Source: Brevibacillus fluminis
GTDB lineage: Bacteria; Bacillota; Bacilli; Brevibacillales; Brevibacillaceae
Direction: 5' to 3'
Assembly: GCF_003710825.1 (NCBI RefSeq)
Contig: NZ_RHHQ01000022.1
Location: 95,740-159,739 of the forward strand
Length of the DNA: 64,000 nt
The notes under the pieces are model-generated. The model saw nothing but the letters and a program-made list of their open reading frames with translations. It was not told the DNA's origin and ran no database searches. The position numbers and the translations under genes were made by a program. Below are positions 7,576 to 15,773 of this stretch, in pieces (position 1 is the stretch's first letter; every line of letters begins with the position of its first letter).

Positions 7576-8676
7576 ATGAAAACGACAATCGCAATGCTGG
7601 GAATCGGCCTGATCGGCGGTTCGCTCGCATTGTCACTGCGCAATGATCCCGACAACCGGATTATCGGCTTTGATGTTCGGGAGGACTTTATCGACAAAGG
7701 ATTAAACAAGGGATTGATCCATGCAGGGACAACTGACCTGCAGACAGCTGTGCGCGAGGCCGACATTATCATCTGTGCAACGCCTGTCGAGCAGATTTAT
7801 GCCTTGTTGAATCAATTGTCTACGCTTATGTTAAAACCTGGGGTGATAATATCCGACGTGGGCAGCACCAAAGCCGGCATCGTAGAGTATGCCGGCGAGC
7901 TGTTTTCATCTGACATCACTTTCATAGGTGGGCACCCGATGGCTGGTTCTCATAAGTCCGGCGTCGAGGCGGCGCTTGAGCGGCTGTTCGAAAATGCCTA
8001 CTATGTATTGACGCCTGGCCCCAACACACCGGCAGAGAAGCTGTCCCGCCTGTCAGCGCTCGTTTCCTTGACCAATGCAAAAGTAATCGTCATGGATGCG
8101 CACGAGCATGACCGCGTCGTCGGCGCCGTGAGCCACTTCCCGCATATCATCGCCGCTCTGCTCGTCAATTTGGTCGGCGGATACAACGAGGAGAACGAAT
8201 GGCACCGCCGTCTGGCTGCAGGCGGCTTTCGCGACATCACCCGGATCGCATCGAGCAATCCGCGGATGTGGCGCGATGTACTGCTGAACAATCGGGAGTA
8301 CATGTTGAAGATGGGTGACGATTGGAAGCGATCGATGGATCAGATCCTCGATTTGGTCGCAGAAGGTAATGGGGACGAGATTGAACGATTTTTCCGCGAA
8401 GCGCGCAATTTCCGCGAGGGATTACCTGAGCGTCAAAAAGGTGCGCTGCCAGCACTCTACGATTTGTACATCGATATTCCCGACCACCCGGGCGAGATCG
8501 GCAGAATCACGACGTTGCTCGGGACCAAAAACATCAACATCACAAATCTGCAAATTCTTGAAGCGCGCGAGGATATGCTCGGCGTCCTGCGCATCACCTT
8601 CCGCAACGAGAACGAGCTGGAAAAAGGGGAAGCGATGCTGCGCTTCTTCGAGTACAATGTGTACCGCAGAGAATAG
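7576..8676 (+). CDS. tyrA: Prephenate dehydrogenase with ACT domain
   Basis: TyrA oxidises and decarboxylates prephenate to hydroxyphenylpyruvate for tyrosine. The N-terminal NAD-binding motif GIGLIGGSLALSLR starts near residue 8, and GGHPMAGSHKSGVEAA is the conserved prephenate site. A C-terminal ACT domain (about residues 295-366, LYIDIPDHPGEIGRI) probably mediates tyrosine feedback. ATG 7576 is eight bases after AAAGAGG and is preferred to the GTG at 7570. Its place after hisC copies the Bacillus subtilis order. Confidence 0.95.
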   Translation: MKTTIAMLGIGLIGGSLALSLRNDPDNRIIGFDVREDFIDKGLNKGLIHAGTTDLQTAVREADIIICATPVEQIYALLNQLSTLMLKPGVIISDVGSTKAGIVEYAGELFSSDITFIGGHPMAGSHKSGVEAALERLFENAYYVLTPGPNTPAEKLSRLSALVSLTNAKVIVMDAHEHDRVVGAVSHFPHIIAALLVNLVGGYNEENEWHRRLAAGGFRDITRIASSNPRMWRDVLLNNREYMLKMGDDWKRSMDQILDLVAEGNGDEIERFFREARNFREGLPERQKGALPALYDLYIDIPDHPGEIGRITTLLGTKNINITNLQILEAREDMLGVLRITFRNENELEKGEAMLRFFEYNVYRRE

Positions 8677-8688
8677 ACGATAGGGGAC

Positions 8689-9981
8689 GTGGAATTTTTG
8701 TTACGCATACAAAAAGTGAAGAGCATTCAAGGGACCGTGCGTGTCCCTGGGGATAAATCGATTTCACACCGTGCCGTCATGTTTGGCGCATTGGCAGAGG
8801 GGACAACCACCATCAGCGGCTTTTTGCCTGGTGCAGACTGTTTGAGCACGATCAGCTGTTTCCGCCGTATGGGTATTCAAATTGAACAGCAGGACGATCA
8901 AGTGGTCGTGCACGGAAAAGGATGGTTTGGGCTTGAGGAGCCGAAAGAGAAGCTGGATGTAGGCAATTCAGGGACCACGATCCGCCTCATTTCTGGAATC
9001 CTGTCGACCCAGCCGTTTCATGTCGTACTCGAAGGCGATGAATCGATTGCCAAGCGTCCGATGCGCCGAGTAGTAGGTCCACTGCGACAAATGGGGGCGA
9101 AAATCGACGGCCGCAAAAACGGCGAGTTTACGCCGCTCGCGATTCGCGGCACAGAGCTCAGCGGCATACAGTATGATTCTCCAGTTGCGAGTGCGCAGGT
9201 CAAATCAGCGATCCTGCTTGCAGGCTTGCAGGCAAAAGGTGTGACGAGCGTGAACGAGCCTCATCTTTCCCGTGACCATACGGAGCGGATGCTCGCTGCT
9301 TTCGGCGTCCAAGTGGTTCGCGACGGGCTCACGGTTTCCGTCGAAGGCGGACAACGTTTGGTAGGACGCGAAATTTCTGTCCCAGGGGATATTTCTTCTG
9401 CAGCGTTCTTGATCGCTGCGGTCATGATGGTGCCAGGCAGCTCGCTAGTCATTGAAAACGTGGGCATGAATCCGACCCGCACAGGCATCGTCGATGTCGT
9501 TCGCGCGATGGGTGGACGCATCGATCTCGTGAACGAGCGAGTGGTCAACGAAGAGCCGGTTGCCGACCTGCACGTATTCCATTCTGAGCTGACAGGCACG
9601 GTCGTTGAAGGAGAAATCATTCCGCGGTTGATCGACGAAATCCCAGTGATTGCGGTATTGGCTTCGCAAGCGAGCGGAACGACACTGATCCGCGATGCCG
9701 AAGAATTGAAGGTGAAGGAGACAGACCGCATTGCGACGGTTGTATCCGAGTTGTCCAAGTTCGGGGCGAACATCACGCCAACGGATGACGGCATGATCAT
9801 CAAGGGTAAAACATCGCTGAAAGCCGCCTCAATCGATAGCATGGGTGACCACCGGATCGGGATGGCGATGGCGATCGCCGGTTTGTCGGCAGAAGGGGTG
9901 ACGCAGATCGCAAACGCAGAGGCGATCAATGTGTCATTCCCTGGTTTCGCGGCTTTGCTCGATTCGATTTCAAGCAAATAA
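8689..9981 (+). CDS. aroA: 3-phosphoshikimate 1-carboxyvinyltransferase (EPSP synthase), class II type
   Basis: The enzyme joins phosphoenolpyruvate to shikimate 3-phosphate in the shikimate pathway. The 430-residue protein carries VPGDKSISHRAV near the N-terminus, GNSGTTIRL near residue 92, AKRPMRRV, SAQVKSAI, RDHTERM and NPTRTG. GDKS, RxHxE, SAQxK and NxTR are the signatures described for class II EPSP synthases, many of which are glyphosate-tolerant. The start is uncertain: GTG 8689 lies very close to AGGGGA (8682-8687), while TTG 8698 has better spacing and would shorten the protein by three residues. It ends the aromatic operon. Confidence 0.95.
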   Translation: MEFLLRIQKVKSIQGTVRVPGDKSISHRAVMFGALAEGTTTISGFLPGADCLSTISCFRRMGIQIEQQDDQVVVHGKGWFGLEEPKEKLDVGNSGTTIRLISGILSTQPFHVVLEGDESIAKRPMRRVVGPLRQMGAKIDGRKNGEFTPLAIRGTELSGIQYDSPVASAQVKSAILLAGLQAKGVTSVNEPHLSRDHTERMLAAFGVQVVRDGLTVSVEGGQRLVGREISVPGDISSAAFLIAAVMMVPGSSLVIENVGMNPTRTGIVDVVRAMGGRIDLVNERVVNEEPVADLHVFHSELTGTVVEGEIIPRLIDEIPVIAVLASQASGTTLIRDAEELKVKETDRIATVVSELSKFGANITPTDDGMIIKGKTSLKAASIDSMGDHRIGMAMAIAGLSAEGVTQIANAEAINVSFPGFAALLDSISSK

Positions 9982-10008
9982 GAAGCGGGCATAAAAGCTG
10001 CCTAAAAT

Positions 10009-10036
10009 AAAGGACAACCTTTCGGGGTTGTCCTTT
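10009..10036 (+). terminator. Hairpin after aroA
   Basis: AAAGGACAACC at 10009-10019 and GGTTGTCCTTT at 10026-10036 form a perfect eleven-base-pair stem with a six-base loop. On the plus strand it is followed by A rather than a long T run, so it is a weaker terminator or an mRNA-stabilising hairpin that closes the aromatic operon. Confidence 0.65.
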
Positions 10037-10046
10037 AAAAAAATAT

Positions 10047-10074
10047 TTGACAGTTGATAAGATTTGAATATAAT
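10047..10074 (+). promoter_or_regulatory. Strong sigma-A promoter
   Basis: A consensus TTGACA (10047-10052) and a consensus TATAAT (10069-10074) are 16 bases apart. Both hexamers match fully, making this one of the strongest predicted promoters in the window. Transcription should start near 10081, about 155 bases before the next gene, with a terminator in between. Confidence 0.85.
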
Positions 10075-10080
10075 TAAAAG

Positions 10081-10179
10081 TACAGTATGGTTTCTCTCCA
10101 CTCCTATCCAATATAATTAGCACGGGTGTGCTGCCGCCGTTTGAATGCGCTTACATATAAACGGCGGTTCTTTTTTTTT
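10081..10179 (+). ncRNA. Leader RNA or small RNA with internal terminator
   Basis: From the promoter a transcript of about 95 bases would run into CCGCCGTTT (10134-10142) pairing with AAACGGCGG (10159-10167), followed by a long T run (10168-10179), an excellent intrinsic terminator. A smaller hairpin, AGCAC and GTGCT, lies just before it (about 10119-10132). No ORF with a ribosome site is evident in the segment. It is either an independent small RNA or an attenuated leader for the downstream gene at 10237. I do not recognise a known riboswitch class. Confidence 0.5.
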
Positions 10180-10236
10180 ATCTCCTTCATATGCTTGTAC
10201 CATGATAGGTGTGATAGGCATAGCGGAGGGATAAAA

Positions 10237-11364
10237 ATGGGACAAGACATCTTGCAAATACGAGGCGGAACGATTGTTTCCGCTTATGGAATGCGTGTGG
10301 CCGACCTTTGGGTACAAGATGGCAAAGTGAAGCGGATTTCTTGTGAAACGCCGGAGCCGGTGGTACCACGTTATGCTTCGTATGTAGAAACAATCGATGC
10401 GAGCAATTATTATATCATGCCTGGGTTTGTGTCATTCACACGCATGCAAGCTCGCCAGCTTCGCGATGCGGATCACTATATGGCAACGATATTCGGCTTC
10501 ATCCAAAAAGGAATTACCATGCTGATCGACACGATAGCGCTCGAGCCATGGATGGATCACAAGCAATCAGCCTATCAACTGGCGACACATTTTAATAGTC
10601 CGTTAGATTATGCATGCCAGTTCTCCCTGGAAGCCGGGCAATGCACGCCAAAGCGCGTTCGCGAGCTGGCAGGTGTGGGTGGCGTCCGGCTGGTGCAGGT
10701 TCGCGTGAGAGATGCGGCAGAGCTGGACAAGCTGAATTGGGACAAGCTTGCTTCCGTTTTGCACTTTTACCGTCTCTCGCTGGAGCTTAACATAATCAAC
10801 CGGGAGGAACTCACACACGAACAGCGCCGAGAGATCATTGGGCGCTGGCTTCATCATACACAACGTGGAAGAATCCATTCCTTGATCGGACATGCCAATC
10901 CGTTTGATCTATCCTTAAACGCACCTTATTATGCAAACACCCATCTGGACGTCAAACAGTGCCACGCGGTGTTCGCCTATTTGATCGCCCATTGGCATCA
11001 TTATCTGCCCGTCATGTGCGGTCCGGAACAAATCGTTCTTCCGCCGAAACGAAGGGCGTGGAATCCTGATGATGTGCTGCCACTCATTGCACGGCTCGCG
11101 AGCGCCAATGCAGCGAAAGCGGCGGGCTGCTATCCGCAAAAAGGGGCGATCTTGCCTGGGGCAGACGCAGATTTATTTTTTTTACATAAAGATGAATGGT
11201 TGACAAATTTTGATTTATCAACTAACTTGAATTTTAGCGAAAACTGTCTTCCTGCGCGCGTGATGTCCCGTGGAAGATGGGTGTACCAGGATGGAGTCCA
11301 CCAAGCGACCCCAGGGTCTGGAAAGCTACTCCGCGGCTTGAAGCCATTTTCCTACGTGCTATAA
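10237..11364 (+). CDS. Amidohydrolase-superfamily-like protein lacking the metal-binding motif
   Basis: The 375-residue product starts at ATG 10237 behind GGAGGG. The N-terminal segment (IRGGTIVSAYGMRVADLWVQDGKVKRI) and the C-terminal segment (KGAILPGADADLFFL through RGRWVYQDG) match the split beta-sandwich of dihydroorotase and dihydropyrimidinase-type enzymes. However, the strand after IMPGF reads VSFTRMQAR, where active members have DxHxH, so two metal ligands are missing. The central barrel is also poorly conserved. It may be a non-catalytic relative comparable to inactive dihydroorotase or dihydropyrimidinase-related proteins. Function is unknown; the fold call is moderately safe. Confidence 0.7.
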   Translation: MGQDILQIRGGTIVSAYGMRVADLWVQDGKVKRISCETPEPVVPRYASYVETIDASNYYIMPGFVSFTRMQARQLRDADHYMATIFGFIQKGITMLIDTIALEPWMDHKQSAYQLATHFNSPLDYACQFSLEAGQCTPKRVRELAGVGGVRLVQVRVRDAAELDKLNWDKLASVLHFYRLSLELNIINREELTHEQRREIIGRWLHHTQRGRIHSLIGHANPFDLSLNAPYYANTHLDVKQCHAVFAYLIAHWHHYLPVMCGPEQIVLPPKRRAWNPDDVLPLIARLASANAAKAAGCYPQKGAILPGADADLFFLHKDEWLTNFDLSTNLNFSENCLPARVMSRGRWVYQDGVHQATPGSGKLLRGLKPFSYVL

Positions 11365-11384
11365 CCCCATTTGGGGCTTTTTCT
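11363..11384 (+). terminator. Short hairpin with T run
   Basis: CCCC at 11365-11368 and GGGG at 11373-11376 enclose ATTT and are followed by CTTTTTCTT. The stem is short, so this is a modest intrinsic terminator directly behind the amidohydrolase-like gene. Confidence 0.5.
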
Positions 11385-11570
11385 TCGCCCATCAGCCATA
11401 GTAAAATAGTTAGCATCTGCCAAGTATTATGTCGAAACATTTCACCTACATGCATCGTCATAGCTTTTTAGAAAAATCTTTTAAACCAAGCGCAACTTTT
11501 CTAAACCCTGCTGGTCTAATTAAGTAAGATCGAACAGGGGATTGGAATCGCCTAGGGGGTATACCTGAGA

Positions 11571-12164
11571 ATGACCGATTCCCAGTTAATCCGTGTTATA
11601 AAAGAAGGTAACGTTGAAAGCTACGCGGAAATCATTCGCCGCTACGAGAAAAAAATTCATGCGTTCGTCAGTCATATGCTGCGGCAAGCCCATTTGGAGC
11701 ATATTGCCGAAGACCTTTGCCAGGAAACGTTCTACAAAGCTTACAAAAGCATTGAATCGTTTCGTGATGTTGAGGCTACCTTTTCCACATGGCTTTACAC
11801 CATTGCGCGCAATACCGTTTTGAGCGAGCTACGCAAAAGCCGCAATTCCGATATGTATCTGGAAGATACGCTGCAAGTCCCGGCAGTTGCGTATGAACGC
11901 TTGCCAGAGCAGCAAATCTTGAAAAACGAACGGGAGGTTTTGGTTCGCCAAGCGATTAACAGCCTTCCTGAAAAACAGCGTTCGGCTTTGATCTTACGTG
12001 AATATGAACAAATGGATTACAATGAGATCGCCACGATCCTTGATCTGACCGTTAGCTCCGTGAAGTCACTTTTGTTCCGGGCGCGACAGAGCATCAAGGG
12101 AGAGCTGGAATCTTATTTCTTAGACAACCGATTGGATGAAGCCGAAGGGATGAACAAGACATGA
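11571..12164 (+). CDS. ECF-type RNA polymerase sigma factor, SigW-like
   Basis: The 197-residue protein has only regions 2 and 4 of sigma-70, the hallmark of extracytoplasmic-function sigma factors. Region 2 contains EDLCQETFYKAYKSIESF and TWLYTIARN; region 4 contains LPEKQRSALILREYEQMDYNEIATIL and VSSVKSLLFRARQ, the helix-turn-helix for the -35 element. AGGGGGT precedes the ATG. Its stop overlaps the start of a zinc anti-sigma gene by four bases (ATGA), so this is a typical sensing pair for envelope stress. Which of the SigW/SigM/SigX-like groups it belongs to cannot be settled by eye. Confidence 0.93.
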   Translation: MTDSQLIRVIKEGNVESYAEIIRRYEKKIHAFVSHMLRQAHLEHIAEDLCQETFYKAYKSIESFRDVEATFSTWLYTIARNTVLSELRKSRNSDMYLEDTLQVPAVAYERLPEQQILKNEREVLVRQAINSLPEKQRSALILREYEQMDYNEIATILDLTVSSVKSLLFRARQSIKGELESYFLDNRLDEAEGMNKT

Positions 12165-12814
12165 AATGCGATGAAGCACAGGAGCTGCTAACTGAATACC
12201 TCGATGATCAACTGCCAGAGGTGACACGTCGGCGCGTTGACAATCATTTGGGCAGATGCTCTGCTTGTCGCGCGGAATATTCGATTTGGCAAGAAAGCAA
12301 TGATTGGATCAAGGTGGAAAAGGATCATTATGCCACCGTGTCAGCCCCATCGATCGTAGACGCCGTTATGGCGCGGATTTTATCGGAAGAAAAATGGGCG
12401 ATCCCAATTGGTAAAAAAGTGTTTACCCTGACAGCGAGAATGCGTTGGCTTAGTGCGAGCGCTGCCGTTATTTTGTTGATGATCTGTTCGTTCACGCTCA
12501 TTCACCAGTCTGGTGACCAGGGGGATTTGGCGAGTGGCTCATTGCTGCCGGTTGGCGATACGCTGACGATGGTCGCTTCTGCAAAAGCACCGGTCGTCTC
12601 AGCTTCCATGCAGACGGATGATGGTACATATGTGGTAGAGCCAGAAGCACAAGCAGTGAAGGCGATCAACCCAAACGATTTTGAAACAACATCCCCGCAA
12701 CTGTTATCAACGAACGAAGACACAGAATCGTCAAAGGGAAACCATGGTCTAATCCTCAGTTTTTTTGGTATACTGATTACCGTGTTGTCCATGAGCTGGT
12801 TAAACAGGGCCTGA
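12161..12814 (+). CDS. Membrane anti-sigma factor with zinc-finger domain, RsiW-like
   Basis: The first 45 residues form a ZAS domain with the ligands His29, Cys33 and Cys36 in NHLGRCSACRAEY, which in this family clamps the partner sigma factor. A transmembrane helix lies near residues 95-113. About 80 mostly polar residues that would be outside follow, and then a second hydrophobic helix reaches almost to the C-terminus (about 193-213, GLILSFFGILITVLSMSW). Most RsiW-type proteins have one membrane segment, so the second is unusual. The gene is translationally coupled to the sigma gene. Signal-dependent proteolysis is the usual control in the family. Confidence 0.85.
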   Translation: MKCDEAQELLTEYLDDQLPEVTRRRVDNHLGRCSACRAEYSIWQESNDWIKVEKDHYATVSAPSIVDAVMARILSEEKWAIPIGKKVFTLTARMRWLSASAAVILLMICSFTLIHQSGDQGDLASGSLLPVGDTLTMVASAKAPVVSASMQTDDGTYVVEPEAQAVKAINPNDFETTSPQLLSTNEDTESSKGNHGLILSFFGILITVLSMSWLNRA

Positions 12815-12829
12815 ATATACACATTGATG

Positions 12830-12855
12830 AAAAGACCGTCGACTGACGGTCTTTT
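12830..12855 (+). terminator. Intrinsic terminator of the sigma/anti-sigma operon
   Basis: AAAAGACCGTC at 12830-12840 pairs perfectly with GACGGTCTTTT at 12845-12855 around a four-base GACT loop, and the stem itself ends in TTTT. It separates the anti-sigma gene from the TPR gene. Confidence 0.85.
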
Positions 12856-12906
12856 CCGCCAGCAGCGAAGATGTTGCAAAGGCGAACTGACGGAGGTGAG
12901 AGACAA

Positions 12907-13854
12907 ATGCCGAAAAAATGGTTACAAGTCATTGACGAGGCAGTGAAAAAGATCGAGAGCGACGAGATCGAGCTGGGAATCCAAGTCTTGCAAAAAGTAC
13001 AGGAGCACGGCAAAGAAATTCCAGAGGTCATGCTGTACTTGGCTGATGTGTGGTACCAGCTGGGCCATTTACAGGAAGCAAGCGATCTGATAGGGAATAT
13101 GCTGGAGCACCCGAAGCTGAATGCCGAGATGAGAGCGGAATTTTCGCTGATGCAGGCAGAGATCGCGTTGGATGAAGGGAACTTTGAACTGGCTGAAGAC
13201 ATGCTGTTCCCGTTGCGCGAGGGAGGCTACGATGGTGTCGAGCTGTATTTGCTGCTCGCGGACTTATATGCGATGCAGGATCTGGATGAAGTCGCTGCCA
13301 AACACTTGGAGACGGCATTGTCCAAAGATCCGGATAACCAAGAAATCAAAGCAGCTTTGAGCGAAATGTACATACGTGCCGGACAATTCAGTTTGGCGGG
13401 GCAATACTTACAGCAGCTTGATGAACCGAACGCAGCTTCGCTGTTATTCCACGGAAGAACCTTGGCGCAATTGGGCCAGTTTGAGCAGGCGTATGAAGCA
13501 TACGTACAGGCGGTTGCATTCGATCCGACAGCAGAAGCGCTGTATGGCGCGGGACTGATGTCGTTTCATATCGGTAGGCTTGAGGAAGCGCGCCAGCATG
13601 TAGAGCAGCTGCTTGCGCTCGATGAAGAGTATGTGACGGCTTATCCGCTGTTGAGCGACATTTATTTGTCGGCTGGCAAAACGGAAGCGGCGATCGAGGC
13701 GTTGAAGCAATATGTCGAGCTGTCGGGCTTTGATCTGGACCATGTCAAGCGGTTGGTCGCTCTTTTGACACAAGCGGGTCGCTATGAAGAGGCGAAACAA
13801 TATCAGCAGTTGTTCGATTCCTGGAACGCGGCAGAGGAAGAGGAACAAGTATAG
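12907..13854 (+). CDS. ypiA: Tetratricopeptide-repeat protein, YpiA-like
   Basis: The start is ATG 12907, behind the near-perfect GGAGGTGAG; the product has 315 residues. Almost the whole length is made of helical TPR units with the characteristic spacing (for example ALYGAGLMSFHIGRLEEARQ and the similar units before and after it). In Bacillus subtilis ypiA lies between aroE (EPSP synthase) and ypiB, the same place as here, which supports orthology. TPR proteins are scaffolds for protein contacts; the partner is unknown. No signal peptide or membrane helix is visible. Confidence 0.85.
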   Translation: MPKKWLQVIDEAVKKIESDEIELGIQVLQKVQEHGKEIPEVMLYLADVWYQLGHLQEASDLIGNMLEHPKLNAEMRAEFSLMQAEIALDEGNFELAEDMLFPLREGGYDGVELYLLLADLYAMQDLDEVAAKHLETALSKDPDNQEIKAALSEMYIRAGQFSLAGQYLQQLDEPNAASLLFHGRTLAQLGQFEQAYEAYVQAVAFDPTAEALYGAGLMSFHIGRLEEARQHVEQLLALDEEYVTAYPLLSDIYLSAGKTEAAIEALKQYVELSGFDLDHVKRLVALLTQAGRYEEAKQYQQLFDSWNAAEEEEQV

Positions 13855-13890
13855 AGAGCGTGCATCTTACGGGATGCATGCTCTCTTTTT
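13853..13890 (+). terminator. Intrinsic terminator after ypiA
   Basis: AGAGAGCGTGCATC (13853-13866) pairs with GATGCATGCTCTCT (13873-13886) with one G-T pair, then TTTT follows. The stem starts within the ypiA stop codon. Confidence 0.85.
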
Positions 13891-13953
13891 GTTTAGGATG
13901 TATAAAACTGGTAAGAATGGGAGTATATCCGAAATGGAGGGAAGGGATTTGCG

Positions 13954-15072
13954 ATGAATTTGGCTGAGATATTGGTATTTACGGATATCAGACAGCTCCA
14001 TCAGATGGCCGTACATTACGGCTGCGAGTGCAACCCTCATTCCAAAAATGAATTGATCACCTCGCTGCTTCAGAACCTTCGGCGCAGGCAAACAGTCGCC
14101 GATGAGGTGGAACGATTGGCTCCAGATGAGGCGCATTTTCTCTTCCTGCTTTTTTTGGACAAAAGAATTGTCGTTTCACTGGAAGACTTGATGGCGAAAA
14201 CGGGAGTTGTACTCCATCACCTGAAGGAGAAGAAACAGGAGCAGGGACGCAAGTTGATTGCGAATGCGTTACGGCGCGGGTGGATTTTTCCTGCGAAAAA
14301 CAAACCGATCGGCCAGTATCAAGTGCCTACAGACATTCGTGAGCCATACATCCGTGAGTGGATTTCAAGATGGAAGCTGACGCAGCCAGATGAGGAGCCG
14401 GAAGTGTTGGCGTATCGAGATGAAGGCCATGCGCTGGTCGATGATTGCTACAGGTTACTTTCGTTTCTCAGTAAAGAGCCTGTGCCGTTGACAGGTGACG
14501 GGGGCATGTACAAGCGTTATCAGACGCAGCTCCTCTCGTTTTTATCCGTCAAGGAGGAGCCGTTGGCACCGCAAAAATGGCGCTTTGGCTATGGACTCCA
14601 TTTTGACCAGTATCCCGATCGCTTTTCTTTACTCTATGACTTTTGCTACTATCACCGCTGGATCAAGGAAGAAGCTGGGACCGTACAGCTCACGGAGCAA
14701 GGCGCATCGCTGCTTGGTCAGCCGCCGTCGCCAACACTCTATGATGATGCCATCCGCTTCTGGCAGCGGGTGTACAAGCGGGCGGTGCCGAACTTGCCGA
14801 TGCTCATCCAGCTCATTCCGTGGATGTCAGGTGGAAAGTGGGTATCACAGGAGAGCTTGAAACAAATCTTGCTGCCATGGCTCAAACCGTTTTACTATGA
14901 CGAGCCAGAAGCCATTCTCGTGCAGCGCGTGCTTAAAATGATGGTTCACCTTGGGCTTCTGAAGGTAGGGCAGCGCGCGGATGAGGAATGGGTGTATGCA
15001 AGCACAGAATCGTCACTAACTTGGTTACAGACATATAACGGCTTTACTGAAACGATTATTTTGTTGAAATGA
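13954..15072 (+). CDS. Conserved-looking protein of unknown function
   Basis: The 372-residue product starts at ATG 13954 behind GGAGGGAAGGG. I do not recognise the family. The N-terminal 45 residues (INFTDIRQLHQMAVHYGC-like region followed by KNELITSLLQNLRRR) resemble a SAP-type or helical nucleic-acid-binding segment. The rest is mixed helix with several short winged-helix-like stretches and no catalytic motif, signal peptide or membrane segment. It sits between ypiA and an IDEAL-domain microprotein, a place where Bacillus subtilis has ypiB directly. It may be co-transcribed with the next gene, nine bases downstream. A DNA- or RNA-binding role is only a guess. Confidence 0.8.
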   Translation: MNLAEILVFTDIRQLHQMAVHYGCECNPHSKNELITSLLQNLRRRQTVADEVERLAPDEAHFLFLLFLDKRIVVSLEDLMAKTGVVLHHLKEKKQEQGRKLIANALRRGWIFPAKNKPIGQYQVPTDIREPYIREWISRWKLTQPDEEPEVLAYRDEGHALVDDCYRLLSFLSKEPVPLTGDGGMYKRYQTQLLSFLSVKEEPLAPQKWRFGYGLHFDQYPDRFSLLYDFCYYHRWIKEEAGTVQLTEQGASLLGQPPSPTLYDDAIRFWQRVYKRAVPNLPMLIQLIPWMSGGKWVSQESLKQILLPWLKPFYYDEPEAILVQRVLKMMVHLGLLKVGQRADEEWVYASTESSLTWLQTYNGFTETIILLK

Positions 15073-15081
15073 GGGATTGCA

Positions 15082-15288
15082 ATGGAGAGCTCGCATTACC
15101 TGAGAAGTAATTTGGTGTCAGGATTGTTATCGGAAATGATTATCGATGAGCAGGTCAGACAGTTCCGTAAGAGATCGCTCTACGATGAAATCGATCTGGC
15201 TCTGGAAAAACGGAATCGGGAGCATTTTCTTACCCTCACCAACGAGCTGCGCACGATTCTTGCGTATGAACAATCTGTTTCAGGATGA
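15082..15288 (+). CDS. IDEAL-domain small protein (YpiB C-terminal type)
   Basis: The 68-residue protein contains RSLYDEIDLALEKRNREHFLTLTNEL at about residues 31-56 (described here in two parts: RSLYDEIDLALEKR and NREHFLTLTNEL), which matches the IDEAL domain found at the end of Bacillus YpiB and in ComK-regulator-type proteins. In Bacillus subtilis YpiB, at this locus, the domain is fused to an N-terminal UPF0302 domain; here it stands alone. A short GGGATTGCA region precedes the ATG, so the ribosome site is modest and coupling with the upstream gene is plausible. The domain assignment is from memory of the motif. Confidence 0.75.
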   Translation: MESSHYLRSNLVSGLLSEMIIDEQVRQFRKRSLYDEIDLALEKRNREHFLTLTNELRTILAYEQSVSG

Positions 15289-15350
15289 TTGCTTGCCACT
15301 CCAATTCATGTTAATCTAACTGCAGATTTTCATGAAATGAGGAGAGCTTG

Positions 15351-15773
15351 ATGCAATGGATATGGGATGATGTAGAAAAGTGGGAGGAGTTGCGGCCATA
15401 TGTGGATACCGCACTGCTCCCTTCTTATTATTACGACGAGAATGTGGACATACCAGAGCATGTCCTACGCATGGGGTATTTAATGAAGCTTGCAGTTGCG
15501 GTCGAGCAACGCTTAAAAGGCCGCGTGCTCTTGTATCCGCTTACGTACCAAACGGGGGAAAAGGGCGGCGCATGGAAGGTGCCAGGTTCGTTCGGTTACT
15601 ATTTTATCCTGCGATTCACCGGGCATTCACTGCTGCCAGAAGCGACCGATGCAGAAGCAAAAGTAGAGATCTTAACGGTGGGCGACGAAGATCTTGAATC
15701 AAGCGTGCGTTTTGACATCACTGTCGATGTATTGTGCCAAACGATCTTAAAAAATTGGCAGGGAAATCGATAG
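15351..15773 (+). CDS. ypiF: YpiF-like protein (DUF2487)
   Basis: The 140-residue protein starts at ATG 15351, six bases after GAGGAG; a TTG at 15348 is in frame but less likely. The opening WIWDDVEKWEELRPYVDTALLP is typical of YpiF, and its position just before qcrA is the same as in Bacillus subtilis. It has no signal peptide. The function of YpiF is not known; proximity to the cytochrome bc genes has led to no established role. Confidence 0.8.
   Translation: MQWIWDDVEKWEELRPYVDTALLPSYYYDENVDIPEHVLRMGYLMKLAVAVEQRLKGRVLLYPLTYQTGEKGGAWKVPGSFGYYFILRFTGHSLLPEATDAEAKVEILTVGDEDLESSVRFDITVDVLCQTILKNWQGNR

Noticed and set aside
10126..10236. Upstream in-frame extension of the amidohydrolase-like gene.
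   Set aside because: It overlaps the leader terminator, and ATG 10237 has the ribosome site GGAGGG.
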